Below are positions 40,444 through 56,691 of a stretch of DNA of 64,000 bases, piece by piece. Position 1 is the first letter of the stretch. Every line of letters starts with the position of its first letter. The stretch is taken from NCBI RefSeq assembly GCF_037975245.1, contig NC_092565.1, positions 9,785,499-9,849,498 of the forward strand, read 5' to 3'. The notes beneath the pieces are model-generated. The model searched no databases. It was not told the DNA's origin and was given only the letters and a program-made list of their open reading frames with translations. Both the position numbers and the translations under genes were made by a program. This DNA is from Apostichopus japonicus. Lineage: Eukaryota > Echinodermata > Holothuroidea > Aspidochirotida > Stichopodidae.

Positions 40444-41822
40444 TCAAGTAATTTTGGACTGAGGCAACTACTGGAGCAAGAAATATTCAGCCTACTGAAC
40501 AAAGTTATTTGACCGAATGGTTTTTTTCACATTACTTTAGCATAACTATATTTAAGATATTTTCTACCTTATGTGTAATGAAACTCATTATCTGCATATT
40601 AGCATGGAATAACCTTTTAATAAAATTTAATACAAATTGTTACAATCCACAGTACAAAGTGAATCGCTTAGAGTATGAAAAGTAATTTATGCATCTGGGA
40701 ACAGTAAAGTTTCATTGATACTGTACATCATGCCTACCTGTCTCCACCATACCATGCACTCCCATTGTCTGAGTCAGTGACGGGGGAGGGATTGCATTTA
40801 TCTGCAAGATAGAAGATTCTTTGTATTTTTGCTAAAGTCGAGCTGACAAGTTCATTACTGTCGTAAAAGTTCCTATGAAAAGAAAGCTCACTCTATTGTA
40901 TGCAACTTTGAAAAAGAAAAGAAATTTAACCTTTTTCTGTCGGCGTGGTTAATTTGAAAACTTGGTAAGTTGCCAATTCAATTTAAACTTAGACTCTATC
41001 CTAGAGGTAAAAGCGTTCTTTGATTATGAAAGGAACCAGTGAAGTCCAACACCTTTTGTGATAAAAATACAAGTGTCAGAGCTCCATAGTTGATTTATCA
41101 ATACGCTCGATTTGTTTTGTTTATTGTTAGGCGTGACAGCATAAATGGTACAAAGAGATTACCAGATAACAACAGGTAAAGGAGAAAGACTAATTATGAC
41201 TATCATCAAAATGGAGTAATTCATCTTTATAGATCTGTTAAACAAGGTAAAACTGTTTTGCCTTTGTGTGTGTTGTGTGTGTTGGCAACTTTTGTTTCAC
41301 CTGTCTATCTATCGTAGATCGGTGAAGGTATTCATGGGACGATGAGACAATGCCCGTATTCTAAAGGCACGCCATTGAAGCAGTATTTAATATACCCTTG
41401 TTACTGGCTGTATTACTAGGTGTAGCTCTAAGATGGTTCTGATAAAGAGCCACAGAACAGTGGTGAGCTTTGTGACGTCAACTGGAACAACTTCCTTGCC
41501 ATCAAGAAAACAGTTTCAAATGTTTACAACGGAAGTTCCTCCTAGCTTCTTGTTTGCTTGTAGTAGTATTTAGTTTAATGCCTGTGACACGTACAACTTT
41601 GAGATTGTAACTTAGTCGTTCCTCCATGCAGTGCAAATTTGCTGGAGAATTGAAATGAGTATTTGATTATGCCTTGATCATAAAAAAAGATCATGGTACC
41701 AGTTTTACTGAAATCCGCTTCATACTTTTGCAACCAAGTATTACTTTAGTAAGCAAATTTGTAAGTGTAATTTCTCACCTCACTAGGTACTGTACAGTGA
41801 GCTTTATATTAGTTATCTTTAC
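40444..41822. other. Non-coding stretch
   Basis: AT-rich DNA, no supported gene. Confidence 0.4.
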
Positions 41823-41886
41823 CAGTTACTCCCAGTTCCTCTCAGTTACACCCAGTTCCTCCCAGTTACGCCCAGTGACTCCCAGA
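41823..41886. repeat. 10-bp tandem repeat
   Basis: About six copies of CAGTTACTCC / CAGTTCCTCC alternate, so the effective unit is 20 bases. Confidence 0.85.
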
Positions 41887-42002
41887 TCTAAACAAAATAC
41901 GCCTACACAGTAGTAGCCAAGCTGTGGAGAACCATCTTTTGGCTTGAAAACATACATGTACAGTTGTCCAGAGATAAATTGTATTTCTGACCGATGAAGA
42001 TG

Positions 42003-42107
42003 AACATGTAACAAGTATTCTGTTGAAAATTGTATTCAATTCCTAAACACCCACCTGGTCTTTAAGTACCAAAAGTGAACTTGAAGCAAACAGGTGTGAT
42101 GTCATAG
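42003..42107. repeat. Single-arm relative of the 46.3 kb foldback element
   Basis: AAGTATTCTGTTGAAAATTG and, after a gap, CCAAAAGTGAACTTGAAGCA with the next 14 bases match the left arm of the element at 46274-46769. The latter 34-base block is identical between the two. No opposing arm is present here. Confidence 0.7.
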
Positions 42108-42216
42108 ATCCAAATTGATGAGCTACTACTTAACACTGGTTTTTGTCTAGATTTGCATCTAATTTTCTACTTCAAACTTTAGATGCATCTTGATGTGACT
42201 ACAACACATTCTTTGG

Positions 42217-42540
42217 GTGTATTTTACCCTCACATACCAGGTCAAGTTTTCAAACCTATCCTATGCAAGCTCAAAAAGTAAAATATGGAGAGAATATGGA
42301 GAAGTACATGTTGCCAGTGTACTTCAAGCTTACTATTGGAAGATCTTTGACAATTTTAGTATACATCAAGCACGGAAACATAAATTACTAAGTATTCTGC
42401 AAAAAGTGGCTGGAAATACACAGCTCTTTCACGACACTGATTCGAAAGTGCATCACCCATGCTACCTTATTCTTTCATTTTCACTTAGATTTTCCCTCAA
42501 TTTTCCAGTGAGGCATAAAACCCAGTTAATTATAACTTGA
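42217..42540 (+). other. Open frame of uncertain status
   Basis: A 107-codon frame without a well-placed ATG reads protein-like in the middle (KIWREYGEVHVASVLQAYYW). No splice-site pair, domain or family is recognised. It could be a fragment of a mobile-element protein or chance. Confidence 0.15.
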
Positions 42541-42717
42541 CTATATTTGGCAATTAAATAGTAGAGTGTATTAAATCAGGGATCACTACCCAGTTTCATT
42601 CTATACAAGTCAAAATGTGGCAGGGAAGGGATTTCAAGATAAATTTCGGCTTTTTTCTCCTTTCTTTGTAAGTAACACAAGTAAAATGAACAATGGAACG
42701 TCGCCGCTGACTTGGGA

Positions 42718-42770
42718 AAGACTGGTCGGTCTAGTAACCCAGAGGTCACTGGTGCCAATCCTGTTCTTAA
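42718..42770 (+). repeat. SINE-like segment
   Basis: GGTCTAGTAACCCAGAGGTC then ACTGGTGCCAATCCTG resembles a tRNA-derived SINE (anticodon-arm region then a degenerate B box). It shares ACCCAGAGGTCA-TGG with the minus-strand segment at 27843-27900. Confidence 0.35.
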
Positions 42771-43760
42771 CCATAAATCCCTTTGTTCTTTTCCATTGTT
42801 TGTAAAATTCCCAATCAGTTTTCGATTGTTCGATTACTTAATTGACATTATAAACTATTCTTAATCTGACCCAACCCATCATCTATTTATACTAATCAAG
42901 TGGCCTATTAACAGGGGACACTGTAAACCCAAATATCATATTTAGCTTCTATATGACAGAGATCTTTGTGTAAAGAACAACTCCTCCACAAACAGCTAAC
43001 TTAAAATCTTGTTCTGATTGGGAGATACCTCAGACGTTTAAAAATGATGACGAGATGCTTACATTTTTGTAAATCTGTTATGTCTAAATGCCACCAGGAT
43101 GTGAAATCTTTTACTTTCTCTTTGTTTTTGTTTTTTCCCTCATACTTTTAAGGTAGGATGTCAACAGTGTTGACATTGAGACCAGTGTCATCATTAAGTT
43201 ATCTTAAAGCTGAAGGAGGGGGTTGACAAGTTTAGATTCAGCATTTGCAAAACCCATCTCTATTTCAGAAAGTCAGCATTATAATAGATAGAAGGAAAAA
43301 AACAGAAACTACACACACATGCGGCTGGATAATGTCATATTTAGACTTGTTCAAGTCTTCCTTCATCCTTGCGTATTAAGAAAAAAAAAATAAGGTTTAT
43401 GGAATAATAAGATTTTAGGGAATCAAATGGAATAAGTGTAATTTATAGAATAAGATTTGATGGAATAAGATTGTACTTGGTTGTCTTGGGGGAACTGTTC
43501 ATGGCAATTATCTCAATCAAATAGACCAATAATAATGGTTGGATTTGTGCCTCCTTTACAAGCTGTAACAAATACAAGGCAAACACCTGAAGTAGGAAAA
43601 AAATAAAAAATCCTGCAATCTCATGTTATTAAACTCTGTCTCCTGTCAACAATAGTCTTGTATGATGAATGTCTCTAAAGATGGCTCAAGGGTTTGTATT
43701 GTACATTTTTTAAATTAATTTTTTATTAATTAATTAATTAAATTTTTGCTTAAATTACAG
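42771..43760. other. Non-coding stretch
   Basis: AT-rich. A long TTAATTAATT-type run lies at about 43712-43742. No supported gene. Confidence 0.4.
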
Positions 43761-44042
43761 AAGACTGGAAAACTGAAAATTGATGATACTGCATCCTCTG
43801 GGGGCCGTACAATTATCTTCACTAAATGTGTAGAAGCAGGTACCAACAAACAAGTTGTGCCATTTGTTCTCCATCCAGTCAGTAGTTGAGGTCAGCCCTA
43901 TTCCAATGATGCAGTCATTACTACGGTGGCATTGGATGTAATTTTACCCGCCCTCGCCCACAATCAGTCAGCTACTGAGGACTTTACAAAATTGAAAGAG
44001 GTTAGAAGTGTGTCTCCGCATTGCTTCACAGTCTGTATCTGA
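43761..44042 (+). pseudogene. Coding-like frame with one internal stop
   Basis: After an acceptor TTAAATTACAG, a frame reads KTGKLKIDDTASSGGRTIIF and stays protein-like for 93 codons except for one TGA at 43887-43889. The part after the stop includes VITTVALDVILPALAHNQSA. A GCAG|GTACC donor at 43839 would instead make a 79-base exon ending before the stop. Only this frame is open. It is either a real short exon followed by intron, or a decayed coding fragment. I do not recognise the protein. Confidence 0.25.
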
Positions 44043-46273
44043 TAACAGTGATGATGATGATGATGTGTATCAGTGGGAAATGATTGAGTACTCATCACCA
44101 AATGACATCATTATTAGGATATTGTGATCCACCCTAATGAGTGCAATGATATCTGTATTGTTTATTAGTAAACGTCAAGGTTCACACTAGGTCAACGGAA
44201 GAGAATCTGAGAGTCTTTGAAGGAATGCATTTAAATGTTGGGCTGTTCATGTGGGGGGACATGTTAAGCCGTTCATTGCTATATGTGTCAAATTATATAT
44301 GCAATTTTGAAACTCCCAGACTTTTACAAGAACAAAGCAGTAGACCTATAATAGAGGGCTCACTTTCAAAACTTGATCAATTCCACATGTGTGTGCTGTT
44401 ATATGAATTTATAGAGAAACTGTGTGTTATTTTAGTTTGCAGTTAGCTGGTGTGACATTAAGATGGTGGAGCTATTGATAATCCCCTATCTACAATTAAT
44501 CAGCATGAAACAGGATATGTGTCAGTTTGAAAGTGAAACAGTTAGACTGTAGACCCAACTCCTTAGCAACGGTAATCTTAAACCCCGTGTAGACCAGGAA
44601 CAAGCAGGATCAACACAATCTCTGACATAGTTAAAAAGAAGGTTAGGTCATCATTTGTAGCCTGAAACTAAGTTAGGGATTGTGACCTCTTGTGTAATAA
44701 TTGTTTTTTTTTTGGTATTTGTAGAAAGCAAAATGAAATGGTTGTGGGCATAATGGCATAAAAATTGTTCAACCAGACACAAAAAAGGATTCATTTTCCC
44801 AAAACATCATCATTGATTTATACATGTGTAGGAGGTGCTTTAATGCCAAAAGAGTTCCTAAAGTTGGTAAAATGGCACGATAAGTTCGAAACAAGGCCAG
44901 AAAGGACTTTGGATAGTCGTCTTGATGACGACTAGATCCATCCACTGTCAATTTGATCACATTCATTGGTTGATAAGTCTCCTTTTAAGTTATTAGTGAT
45001 CAAAATTTAGAAAGGCAAAGAAGATACTGAATTCCACAAGTTACCAGTAAAATATTTCACAAACTGTACAGCTTTGTAGAGAACTTAAAATTATCACAAT
45101 GATCTCTGTCACATTGATTTTGTCTTACATTATGTAAATTCTCAGGTTCAAACAGGAGTGAAAGAAAAAGAAAGTGGTTTAATATAGCCATCTTGGAATT
45201 TATATGTTTATATGTATGTCCATAATCGTTTTGGATGCTCTGTACAGAAATGTTGTGTTGCCCTGCTGTCCCATTCCAACCCCCTTCAAACCCTCCCCCA
45301 CCCTCCCACCCTATCCTATATTTGAGTACGTTTGAGCATCAACAAAAAGACGAGGGTTAAATTGGTCTATCTGACTAAACTAAGAAATACTATTAACACT
45401 CCATTCCAATTGGGAAGTAAAAGAAATTTCCTTTTTTACGTTGTAGTAGGTAATGAAAGATACCCCCAGGAAACAATAAATAGACCTTTTACACCCATTG
45501 AATATCTATTCTTAACGGCCAACAGACACTTGAAAACTTTCAGAGAAAGTTGAGATGTAAGTAGTAGGAGAGATATGGTGGGTGGATAAATCCTTACACA
45601 AAGTGTTTCAAGTACGATATGTATTAAGGAAGAGTTATTTCGGCTGTCAGTGAATATCTCAAATTTCACTAAATATAACCGGCTATTTCCATTAATAATT
45701 GTGTAATCCAAATATTAAACGGTTGCTGAAGGGTCTTGTGAGTAAATGGAAGGGGGGAAATATATATATATAAATATATATTTATATATAACAACTTTTC
45801 TAATAATAAAACAATGACACCTATTTATGCTGTAATTGTTACTGCAATTGTAATGCTATCCTCTTTTAAGTTTAGTGAGAAACATTTCACAATAAAATGG
45901 AAAGTAAAGATAAGAAGCTGAAATCAATATCTGCAAAATGTTCATTGTCAGAAGATGTTGTTTAATTCAAAAAATTTACAGTTAAAAAAAAAATTCTTCA
46001 ATACAAGGTGAGAGCTGCATCTTACTAACACAAGGGATAATTTAGTGTTCACATTTTGTGCAGCCGTTCTGAATTCTTTGAATTTTATCTCCTATAAATT
46101 ACTCTGATTCCTTTGTAAAAAACACTGCTCTATGTAATTGTGTTTTCCTGTATTATATTAATGGTCATATCATCTATCAATGGAAGGTTTTAGTGTTGAG
46201 TATTGTTACTAAAAGTTGCCATTTTTTTAAACAAAGTCCAATCTATTGGCATGTGGAAAGATTTATGACTAAA
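44043..46273. other. Non-coding stretch
   Basis: No supported gene. A palindromic TATATAAATATATATTTATA run lies at about 45762-45790. Confidence 0.4.
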
Positions 46274-46769
46274 AGAATAGTCCAGGTAAAAATTTCTTTT
46301 TGATATGTTACAGAGGAACATAATCTAAGCATTCTAGTGAAATTTGCATTCAATTCCCATGTGCGTATTTGAGATATTGACAGTTATCTGATATTCTACC
46401 AAAAGTGAACTTGAAGCAAACAGGTGTGATGAGATAGTTGCACACTGACAGATAATGTTTTGTTTTTTCTTCTAAAGGGGATGTGAAGTTGATAAAATAC
46501 CATTACCTATGGTACATTCACATTATGGATGCATTCAATTGTGGAGTATAAAATAAGACGTAAATTTCTAAGGAAAACAAACATTATTTATCAGTGTGCA
46601 ATAATGACGTCACACCTGTTTGCTCCAAGTTCACTTTGGTACGAAAGGTGGCAACTTCAACTGTCAATATCTCAAAAATGGTACATAGAAATTGAATGCA
46701 AATTTCACCACAATGCTTGGGTTATGTTCCTCTTTAACATAGCAAAGAAATTTTGACCTGGACTATTCT
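46274..46769. mobile_element. Foldback (long-TIR) MITE, about 500 bp
   Basis: The left arm, about 46274-46468, starts AGAATAGTCCAGGT. The right arm, about 46572-46769, is its inverted copy. The arms are about 195 bases long, with clear matches throughout (GAGGAACATAA, GAAATTTGCATTCAATT, TTGAGATATTGACAGTT, AAGTGAACTTG-AGCAAACAG) and scattered differences. A loop of about 100 bases remains. It has no coding capacity. A single-arm relative is at 42003-42107. Confidence 0.85.
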
Positions 46770-48469
46770 GTTAAAAGTAGAAATTAATTGTCCGACTGTC
46801 TGTAAATTTACCTTCATCAAAAGACAGTTGATTCATGGCTAGGATCCAGTGATATACTAACGATGTAACCAATGCTCTGCACCCTCACTTTTATTGCACT
46901 AGGCTACTTAAAGAGCTGCTCTTGTGGCCAACAATGTTGTTTTGTTTTAGGTGGAGGTCAAAGGTCATTTGGGGTCAGGAGAGGGCAAAATGTAAAAATC
47001 TCAAATATGCTGTACGGTGTACCTCCAGAACCTGAACATCAGAGGAGCTCATATATGCATAGTAGTATATAGCCTTTATGTAGTGTAAAGTGTCTACACA
47101 ATTTGGTGAAGGTCAGAGTTGATTTAAGATCACCAGGTTTCAAAACTTAAATCTTGTAAACAGGTTATCTCTAGATAGGAAACTATTGGCTCTCATATTT
47201 TGCATGTGGCATCCTGCTATAAGTTGCATCAGTTGCTGCTGTTTTATTGGGAATAACTCACAGCTATGGACAAGAGAAAAATGTGGTTGCAATCAGCTAG
47301 CTATTACAGTACAGCAGAAAAGCAGCCATCGTTTTATGATTTTCCTGTAACTAGTAATAAAGATAGGGTAGCTTCTAAACTACGCTTCTGCTGCATATGT
47401 ACTGTATTTATAGGCAAGTAACTGCTGGGAAGGTTTTTCTTTTCAAGTTCTTTTCCTTTCTTCCTTTCTTTCTTGAAGATCATTTGGGGGCATATGATTC
47501 CTTAGCAGAAATGTTCCAAATCTTGTTTTTCACAGAGTAAAAGAAAAAAAAACCAAGGCATTTCCACAGACATTCTATGAGGAGAAGCTTCCTAGATTGG
47601 TGTCTCTGACTGGTCACAAAACTTCATTGAGTATGCAGACAACTCATTACCATGGCAATGCCTTTGTGATCATGGTGCATGTTGGGGTTATAGTAGTCAT
47701 CTGGACAGAGAAGTTAGGACCATTCAAGAGTTTGTCCACAACGTAGCCTGTCGGTTCGTACTGTATGTTCTTCTGGTCACTTAGAGAAACATTCAAGATG
47801 TCACCCATGCCCTATACTGATGCTTGTATGTCTTCGTCTCACCTGCCATGGGTTTATCATATCATTGTTCCATGGCATTAAGAATAGGACATACGAGGTA
47901 TCAGTGTGATAGATAGGGTGTTGGTTGGACTGAAGTAACATTTCTCCCCTCTCTACCATCATTGATCGTCAACGAAGACAACCACAAAGACCAAAGAAAG
48001 GTACTGTAAGAAGATGCTGATAGGATTTCTACCCCTTCCCATTATATTTGATCTGATAAAGAAGATAAAAGTGACTTTTGAAATAATGGTAAAAACTTTT
48101 GTGATGAAAGGTACAGAAGATTAAAGCAGCTCAGTTATTAACAATCTTTGTTCTCAAAGTTCTCCAGCCAATATGGCACAGAGGAGGCAAACCTATAACA
48201 AAACTAGATAGCAATGATTTTCCAGGGGAATATTTCAATCTGTGAGCTCTAAGGGGATTGAATATATAGGTAATGATTTCACATGAAAGGACTTGCACCG
48301 TCTGGATATTGTACTCTGCTTACCAGTCAGTGCCACAAATCATGGGTTGCTTAAAGTTACCAAGTTGTGCCTGACTAAGTAGAAAAGAGAGTAGTAGTAC
48401 TGTAGTAGTGAGAAAGAATGCTGCCATTTCATATTGAAAAAGTACTGAAATTAAATCAGTTACATACAT
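46770..48469. other. Non-coding stretch
   Basis: No supported gene in about 1.7 kb. Confidence 0.4.
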
Positions 48470-51400
48470 GTGTTAAGTCATTAATTCTTCAATTTGAGTA
48501 ATGCAGTAGTTCAGTGCTGTTGATTGGTCCTAAATTCAATACACCTGGGTAATAGGATTAAAGTCAAGGCGGTTGATTTCAAAGTCACTATTCAATCAAT
48601 GCAGTAGTTTAGTTGTGTTGGTTCAGTAATGCAAACTCTTTTAAGTTAGGCAATTGTTTAGTTAGGTGGTCTTATTTCAAAGTCATTAAATCCATACACT
48701 ACAGTCAGACGGTAGTTTCATCAGGTCAGTTGAGTCCAAAGTCGTTAATTTGTTGGCTTGAGTAAGGCAATTGTTTAATCATGTGGTGTTATTTCAAAGT
48801 TATATATCCGTAAACTTGAGTAAGTCAGTTATTTAGTCATGTCAGTTGATTCCAAAGTCATTTTTCTGTTCACATCAAATTCATTTATTCGTAAACTTGA
48901 GTAAGACGGTTGTTTAGTCATGTCGGGTCATTCCAAAAGTCTTTTATCAGGACATTTGAATGTTTATTTTGTTGGTTGATTACAAAGTCATTAATCCATA
49001 CACTTAAGAAAAGCAGTACTAAAGTAATGTCGGTTGATGCCAATGTCTTTATCCGTACACATGGGTTAGGCAGTTGTTTAGTCATGTCAGTTGACTCCAA
49101 AGTTATTTATCTGTACACTTTGGTATAAAGGCAGTAGTTTAGAAACGACTGTTCATTCAGAAGTTGTTAATCTGTACACTTAAGTAATGCAGTTGTTTAT
49201 CATGTCAGTTGGTTGAAAAGTCGTAGTTCAGTCAACTGGAGAAAGGCAGTAAGTTATATAGTCATGTCAGTTGATACCAAAATCATTTATTCGTACACTT
49301 TGGTAGAGAAAATGTATAGTAATGTTGGTAGATTCCCTAGTCATAAATCCATACACTAGGGCTGTAGTTTAGTCATGTTGGTAGATTTCCTAGTCATTAG
49401 TCCATACACTCAAGTAGGTCAGTAGTTTAGTATTGTTGGTAGATTCCCTAGTCATTAATCCCTACACTAGGGCAGTAGTTTAGTCATGTTGGTAGATTCC
49501 CTAGTCATTAATCCCTACACTAGGTCAGTAGTTTAGTAATGTTGGTAGATTCCCTAGTCATTAATCCCTACACTAGGGCAGTAGTTTAGTCATGTTGGTA
49601 GATTCCCTAGTCATTAATCCCTACACTCAAGTAGGGCAGTAGTAGTTTAGTCATGTTGGTAGATTCCCTAGTCATTAGTCCATACACTCAAGTAGGGCAG
49701 TAGTTTAGTCATGTTGGTAGATTCCCTAGTCATTAATCTCTACACTAGGTCAGTAGTTTAGTCATGTTGGTAGATTCCCTAGTCATTAGTCCATACACTC
49801 AAGTAGGGCAGTAGTTTAGTCATGTTGGTAGATTCCCTAGTCATTAATTCGGGTAGTAGTTTAGTTATGTCGGTTGCTTCCAAAGTCTTTAATCCATACA
49901 CTCAAGTAGGGAAGTAGTTTAGTCATGTTGGTTCATTGCAACGTCCTAAATCTGACAACAGTTAGGTCATGTCAGTTGACTCCAAAGTCATTTACCTGTA
50001 CACATAACTAAAACAATAGTTAAGTCATGTCAGTTGACTACAAAGTCATTATCTGTTCACATAAGTAAGACAACAGTTAAGTCATGTCAGTTCACTCTTA
50101 AGTCATTTATTTGTACACTTCATTTAGGCAGTAGCAGAGTAATGATCGTTGATTCTGAAGTCTTTAATCTGTACACTTGAGTAAGGCAGTTTTAATTCAT
50201 ATCACTTCCATCCAAGTCATTTGTCCACACTATTGAATAATGCAGTACTTAAGTTATTTGGTGAATTTCGTAGTCGTTAATCCATACACTTAGGTAAGGC
50301 AATTGTTTACTCATGTCAGTTGATTCCAAAGTCATTATTTGCACACTTGAGTAAACCAAAGCTTTAGTAATGTCAGTGAATTCCAAAGTTGTTAATTCGT
50401 ACAGTTGGGTAGGGCAGTTGTATAATCATGTCCATTATTCAAGTTGTTAATACAGTTAGTCCAAAGTCCTTTATACGTAGAGTTGCGTAAAGCAAAACTA
50501 TAGTAATGTCAGTGAACTACAAAGTTGTTAATCCATACACTTGGTAGGGCAGTTGCTTTGTCATGTCGGTTGATTCCAAACTCGTCAATCTGTTCACTTG
50601 AGTAAAGCAAAGCTTTAGTAATGTCGGTGAATTGCAAAGTCGTTAATCCGTACACTTGGTAGGGCAGTTGTTTAGATATGTCGGTTGATTCCACAGTAGT
50701 TAATCAGCACACTTGCGCAGGGCAAATTGTTCAGTATTGTCGCAGGTTTCCAAAGTCGTTAATCTGTACGCTTGGGTAAAGCAAAACTTTATAAATGTCG
50801 GTAAATTCCAAAGTCGTTAATCCACACATTGGGTAGGGTTGTCTGTCTATTACAAAGTCGTCAATCTGTACACTTGCATAAAGCAAAGCTTTAGTAATAT
50901 CGGTGAATTCCAAAGTCGTTAATCCCCATACACCTGGGCAGGGCAATTGTGTAGTCATGTCGGTGAATTCCAAAGTCTTCAATCTGTACACTTGAGTAAG
51001 TAAAAATTTAGTAATGTCGGTGAATTGCAAAGTCGATAACCCATACACTGGGGTAGGGCAGTTGTTTAATAATGTCGGTAAATTCCAAAGTCGTTAATCT
51101 GTACACTTGGGTAAAGCTAAACTGTAGATATGGCAGTGAATTCCAAAGTTGTTAATCCGCATACTTGGGTAGGGCAGTTGCTTGGTCATGTCGGTCGATT
51201 CCAAAGTCTTCAATCTGTACACTTGCGTAAAGCAAAACTTTGGTAATGTTGGTGAATTACAAAGTCGTTAATCCATACGCTCGGGTGGGGCAGTTGTTTA
51301 GACATGTTGGTCAATTCCGAAGTCGTTAATCCGTACACTTGGATAAGGCAGTTGCTTAGTCATGTCGGTGAATTCTAAAGTCATTAATCCGTACACTGGG

Positions 51401-51960
51401 GTACGTCAGTTGCTTAGTCGTGTCGGTAAATTCCGAAGTCATTAATCCGTACACTGGGGTAAAGCAGTTCTTTAGACAGGTGGGCTGATACCAAATTTGT
51501 TAGTTCATACAATTGAGTAAATGCAGTTACTTAGTATTGTCAGTAAATGCCAAAGTCACAAATCCATGCACTTGGATTATAAAGCAGTTGCTAGTTATTG
51601 ATTCCAATATCGTTAATCCATATGTCAAAGAGGCAATAGTTTAGTAACATCAGTTGACTCCAAAGTCATTTATCTGTACACTTTGGTATAAAAGCAGTAG
51701 TTTGGAAATAACTGTGTTGATAGAGATGTTGTTAATAGAGATAGAGATGTTGTTACAGAGATGTTGTTACACTTGAGTAATGCAGGGTTTTGGTCTTTTG
51801 TCTCCCTTGCCTCAAAAGTGTTTGTTCAGTCCATTGGATTAAGGAGGTTATTTATCCATACACTTCAGGGGAAAGTTGGTTAGTTGTGTCTATTGATTCA
51901 ATAACTTTTGATTCATACACTTGTATATTAAGGCATTCATTCAATAATCCAGACACATGA
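48470..51960. repeat. Degenerate minisatellite, unit about 58 bp, roughly 60 copies
   Basis: Units follow the pattern AAAGTCGTTAATCCGTACAC, TTGGGTAGGGCAGTTGTTTA, GTCATGTCGGTTGATTCC, with many substitutions and small indels. The edges fade gradually. A patch at about 49310-49860 is far more uniform and uses a distinct variant (TTGGTAGATTCCCTAGTCAT), in units of about 53 or 58 bases depending on whether CTCAAGTAG is present. Minus-strand frames such as 50509-50694 and 50731-51048 give repeated peptides (LTTLEFTDITKALLY) but are products of the repeat. Confidence 0.9.
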
Positions 51961-53360
51961 CTTTGTAAGTTGTTAACGTAAGTTTTGGTCCTTGGTCCAA
52001 TATGGTGGATATGTCATTAAGTCATTAATCCTGGCTCTTGAATTGACACTGTAAAGGGTGATATTTCTGTCATTAGTACTCTGTCCATTAACTTTAATTT
52101 GTCAAGTTACTAGACCTGCATCTTAAAAATCTGCAAAAGAGACAAATAAAATTAACTTAATCTACTGAAGACTTTACCGACCCTTAATGGATTAGGTGAT
52201 CTTCTTAACATAGGTCTGTCTAAACACCTATCCATTGTCGGTTTGTCCAAATAATGGAATGTAGGGTGGCCTATTGGTCATTCCCTCCTGTCCAGCCAGA
52301 ATTGTTTTGATTTGATTCAATTCAAGACTACAATGTGGCTCAGTTGAGGTCATAGTGCAAGTCCTTTCTTCAAAGTCCGACTATTACGTTCATACATAGT
52401 TCACAATCGTCCAGTCACTTGTTTTCTACAGTGAAGGTGGTAAAGTGTATCATGGTCATCTATTGGTCGCTAGGTTCGGTGCAAATTCGTCATCTGTGAG
52501 GAAAACACACGTCACATGAAATATCAAGTCTGACATTCAACTTAGACATTTTGTTTGGAAAACTCAGAAAGGGAATAGGTCATTGCAAAACATGAAACAT
52601 GAAAGCTATAAGCAATTTAAAGAGGAATTCCTTGGGGTAGATGACACTACACTGGTATTGCTGGAAAACTATTTTTAGATATCCTTTCTTCTAATGTTAT
52701 TTCCCGTTTCATTTACTAGCCACTGATTATCACTTTTAACAATTTTCTGATATTATCAATTAAAAATCTTAGTGAGGATTTATTTGAAAAATTTCAACCT
52801 TTATTTAGACAGTGACACATGGTTAGTCATAGCTTATCTTCTCCAAGGCTCTCGAAAATCAATCTGACACACGAATATAATTAAAGGAATTACATGAAAA
52901 TGACATGAAAAGCAGATAGATTGTTTAAATTAAAAAACTGAGGTGAATTAAGACAATAAATAAAAAATGACTCAAAAGTTACAGTCACACAAATAAATTA
53001 TATATACTGATGAAAACATGAAAATACATAAAACATGCAAATGGTTTATCTTAAAACAATTAGCAGTTTTTGCCATCTTTTGGCCATCGTCTATCACCAT
53101 GCGAATGCAGATTTGACGATGAATTGGACCTTACTGTATAATGATGGACTAAGCTACTGTATGTAAACATTGCCATCATGTAGGTTGAAACGGTTTGTAA
53201 AGTCAAAGTTCCTCTGTTATAGGCCCAGACTGTAGTACTACTGATGTTAATCTTCCAAAATAAAAACATGGACACATTTTCCTTAGAGTTTAGGTATCTC
53301 AGAGTGTTTTGCTGAAGTGGTGTCACAATTAAATTTTTGTTTGTACTCCTGCATATCAAT
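51961..53360. other. Non-coding stretch
   Basis: No supported gene. The part nearest 53577 may contain the 3' UTR of the PEBP gene to the right; no canonical AATAAA is obvious on the minus strand. Confidence 0.35.
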
Positions 53361-53410
53361 GGGGTAGGGGGAGGGGGGTCAGGGAGGGGGAGGGGTCAGG
53401 GAGGGGGAGG
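53361..53410 (+). other. G-rich tract, G-quadruplex candidate
   Basis: Fifty bases contain at least eight runs of three or more G, arranged as repeats of GGGGGAGGGG and GGTCAGGGA. That easily satisfies the usual G-quadruplex pattern on the plus strand. It lies about 170 bases past the stop codon of the PEBP gene, where the transcript would carry the C-rich strand. Confidence 0.7.
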
Positions 53411-53577
53411 ATACTCAGTCGTGCACATCTGTGGTAGGAGGGGTCAGGAAAGGGTGAGGTTGGGATAGGATGCTTTGTTGCTATTACTTGCTAATACACA
53501 CAAAAACCAAAAAAACAGCTGCTTCCAAAATATAAGATAGAATGGTGATGGTTTACTGAATAAATTCATACTTTTAA

Positions 53578-56691
<3,114 letters not shown>

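Noticed and set aside
48910-51048. Short repeat-peptide frames on both strands
   Set aside because: They follow the 58-bp minisatellite and drift between frames as unit length changes.
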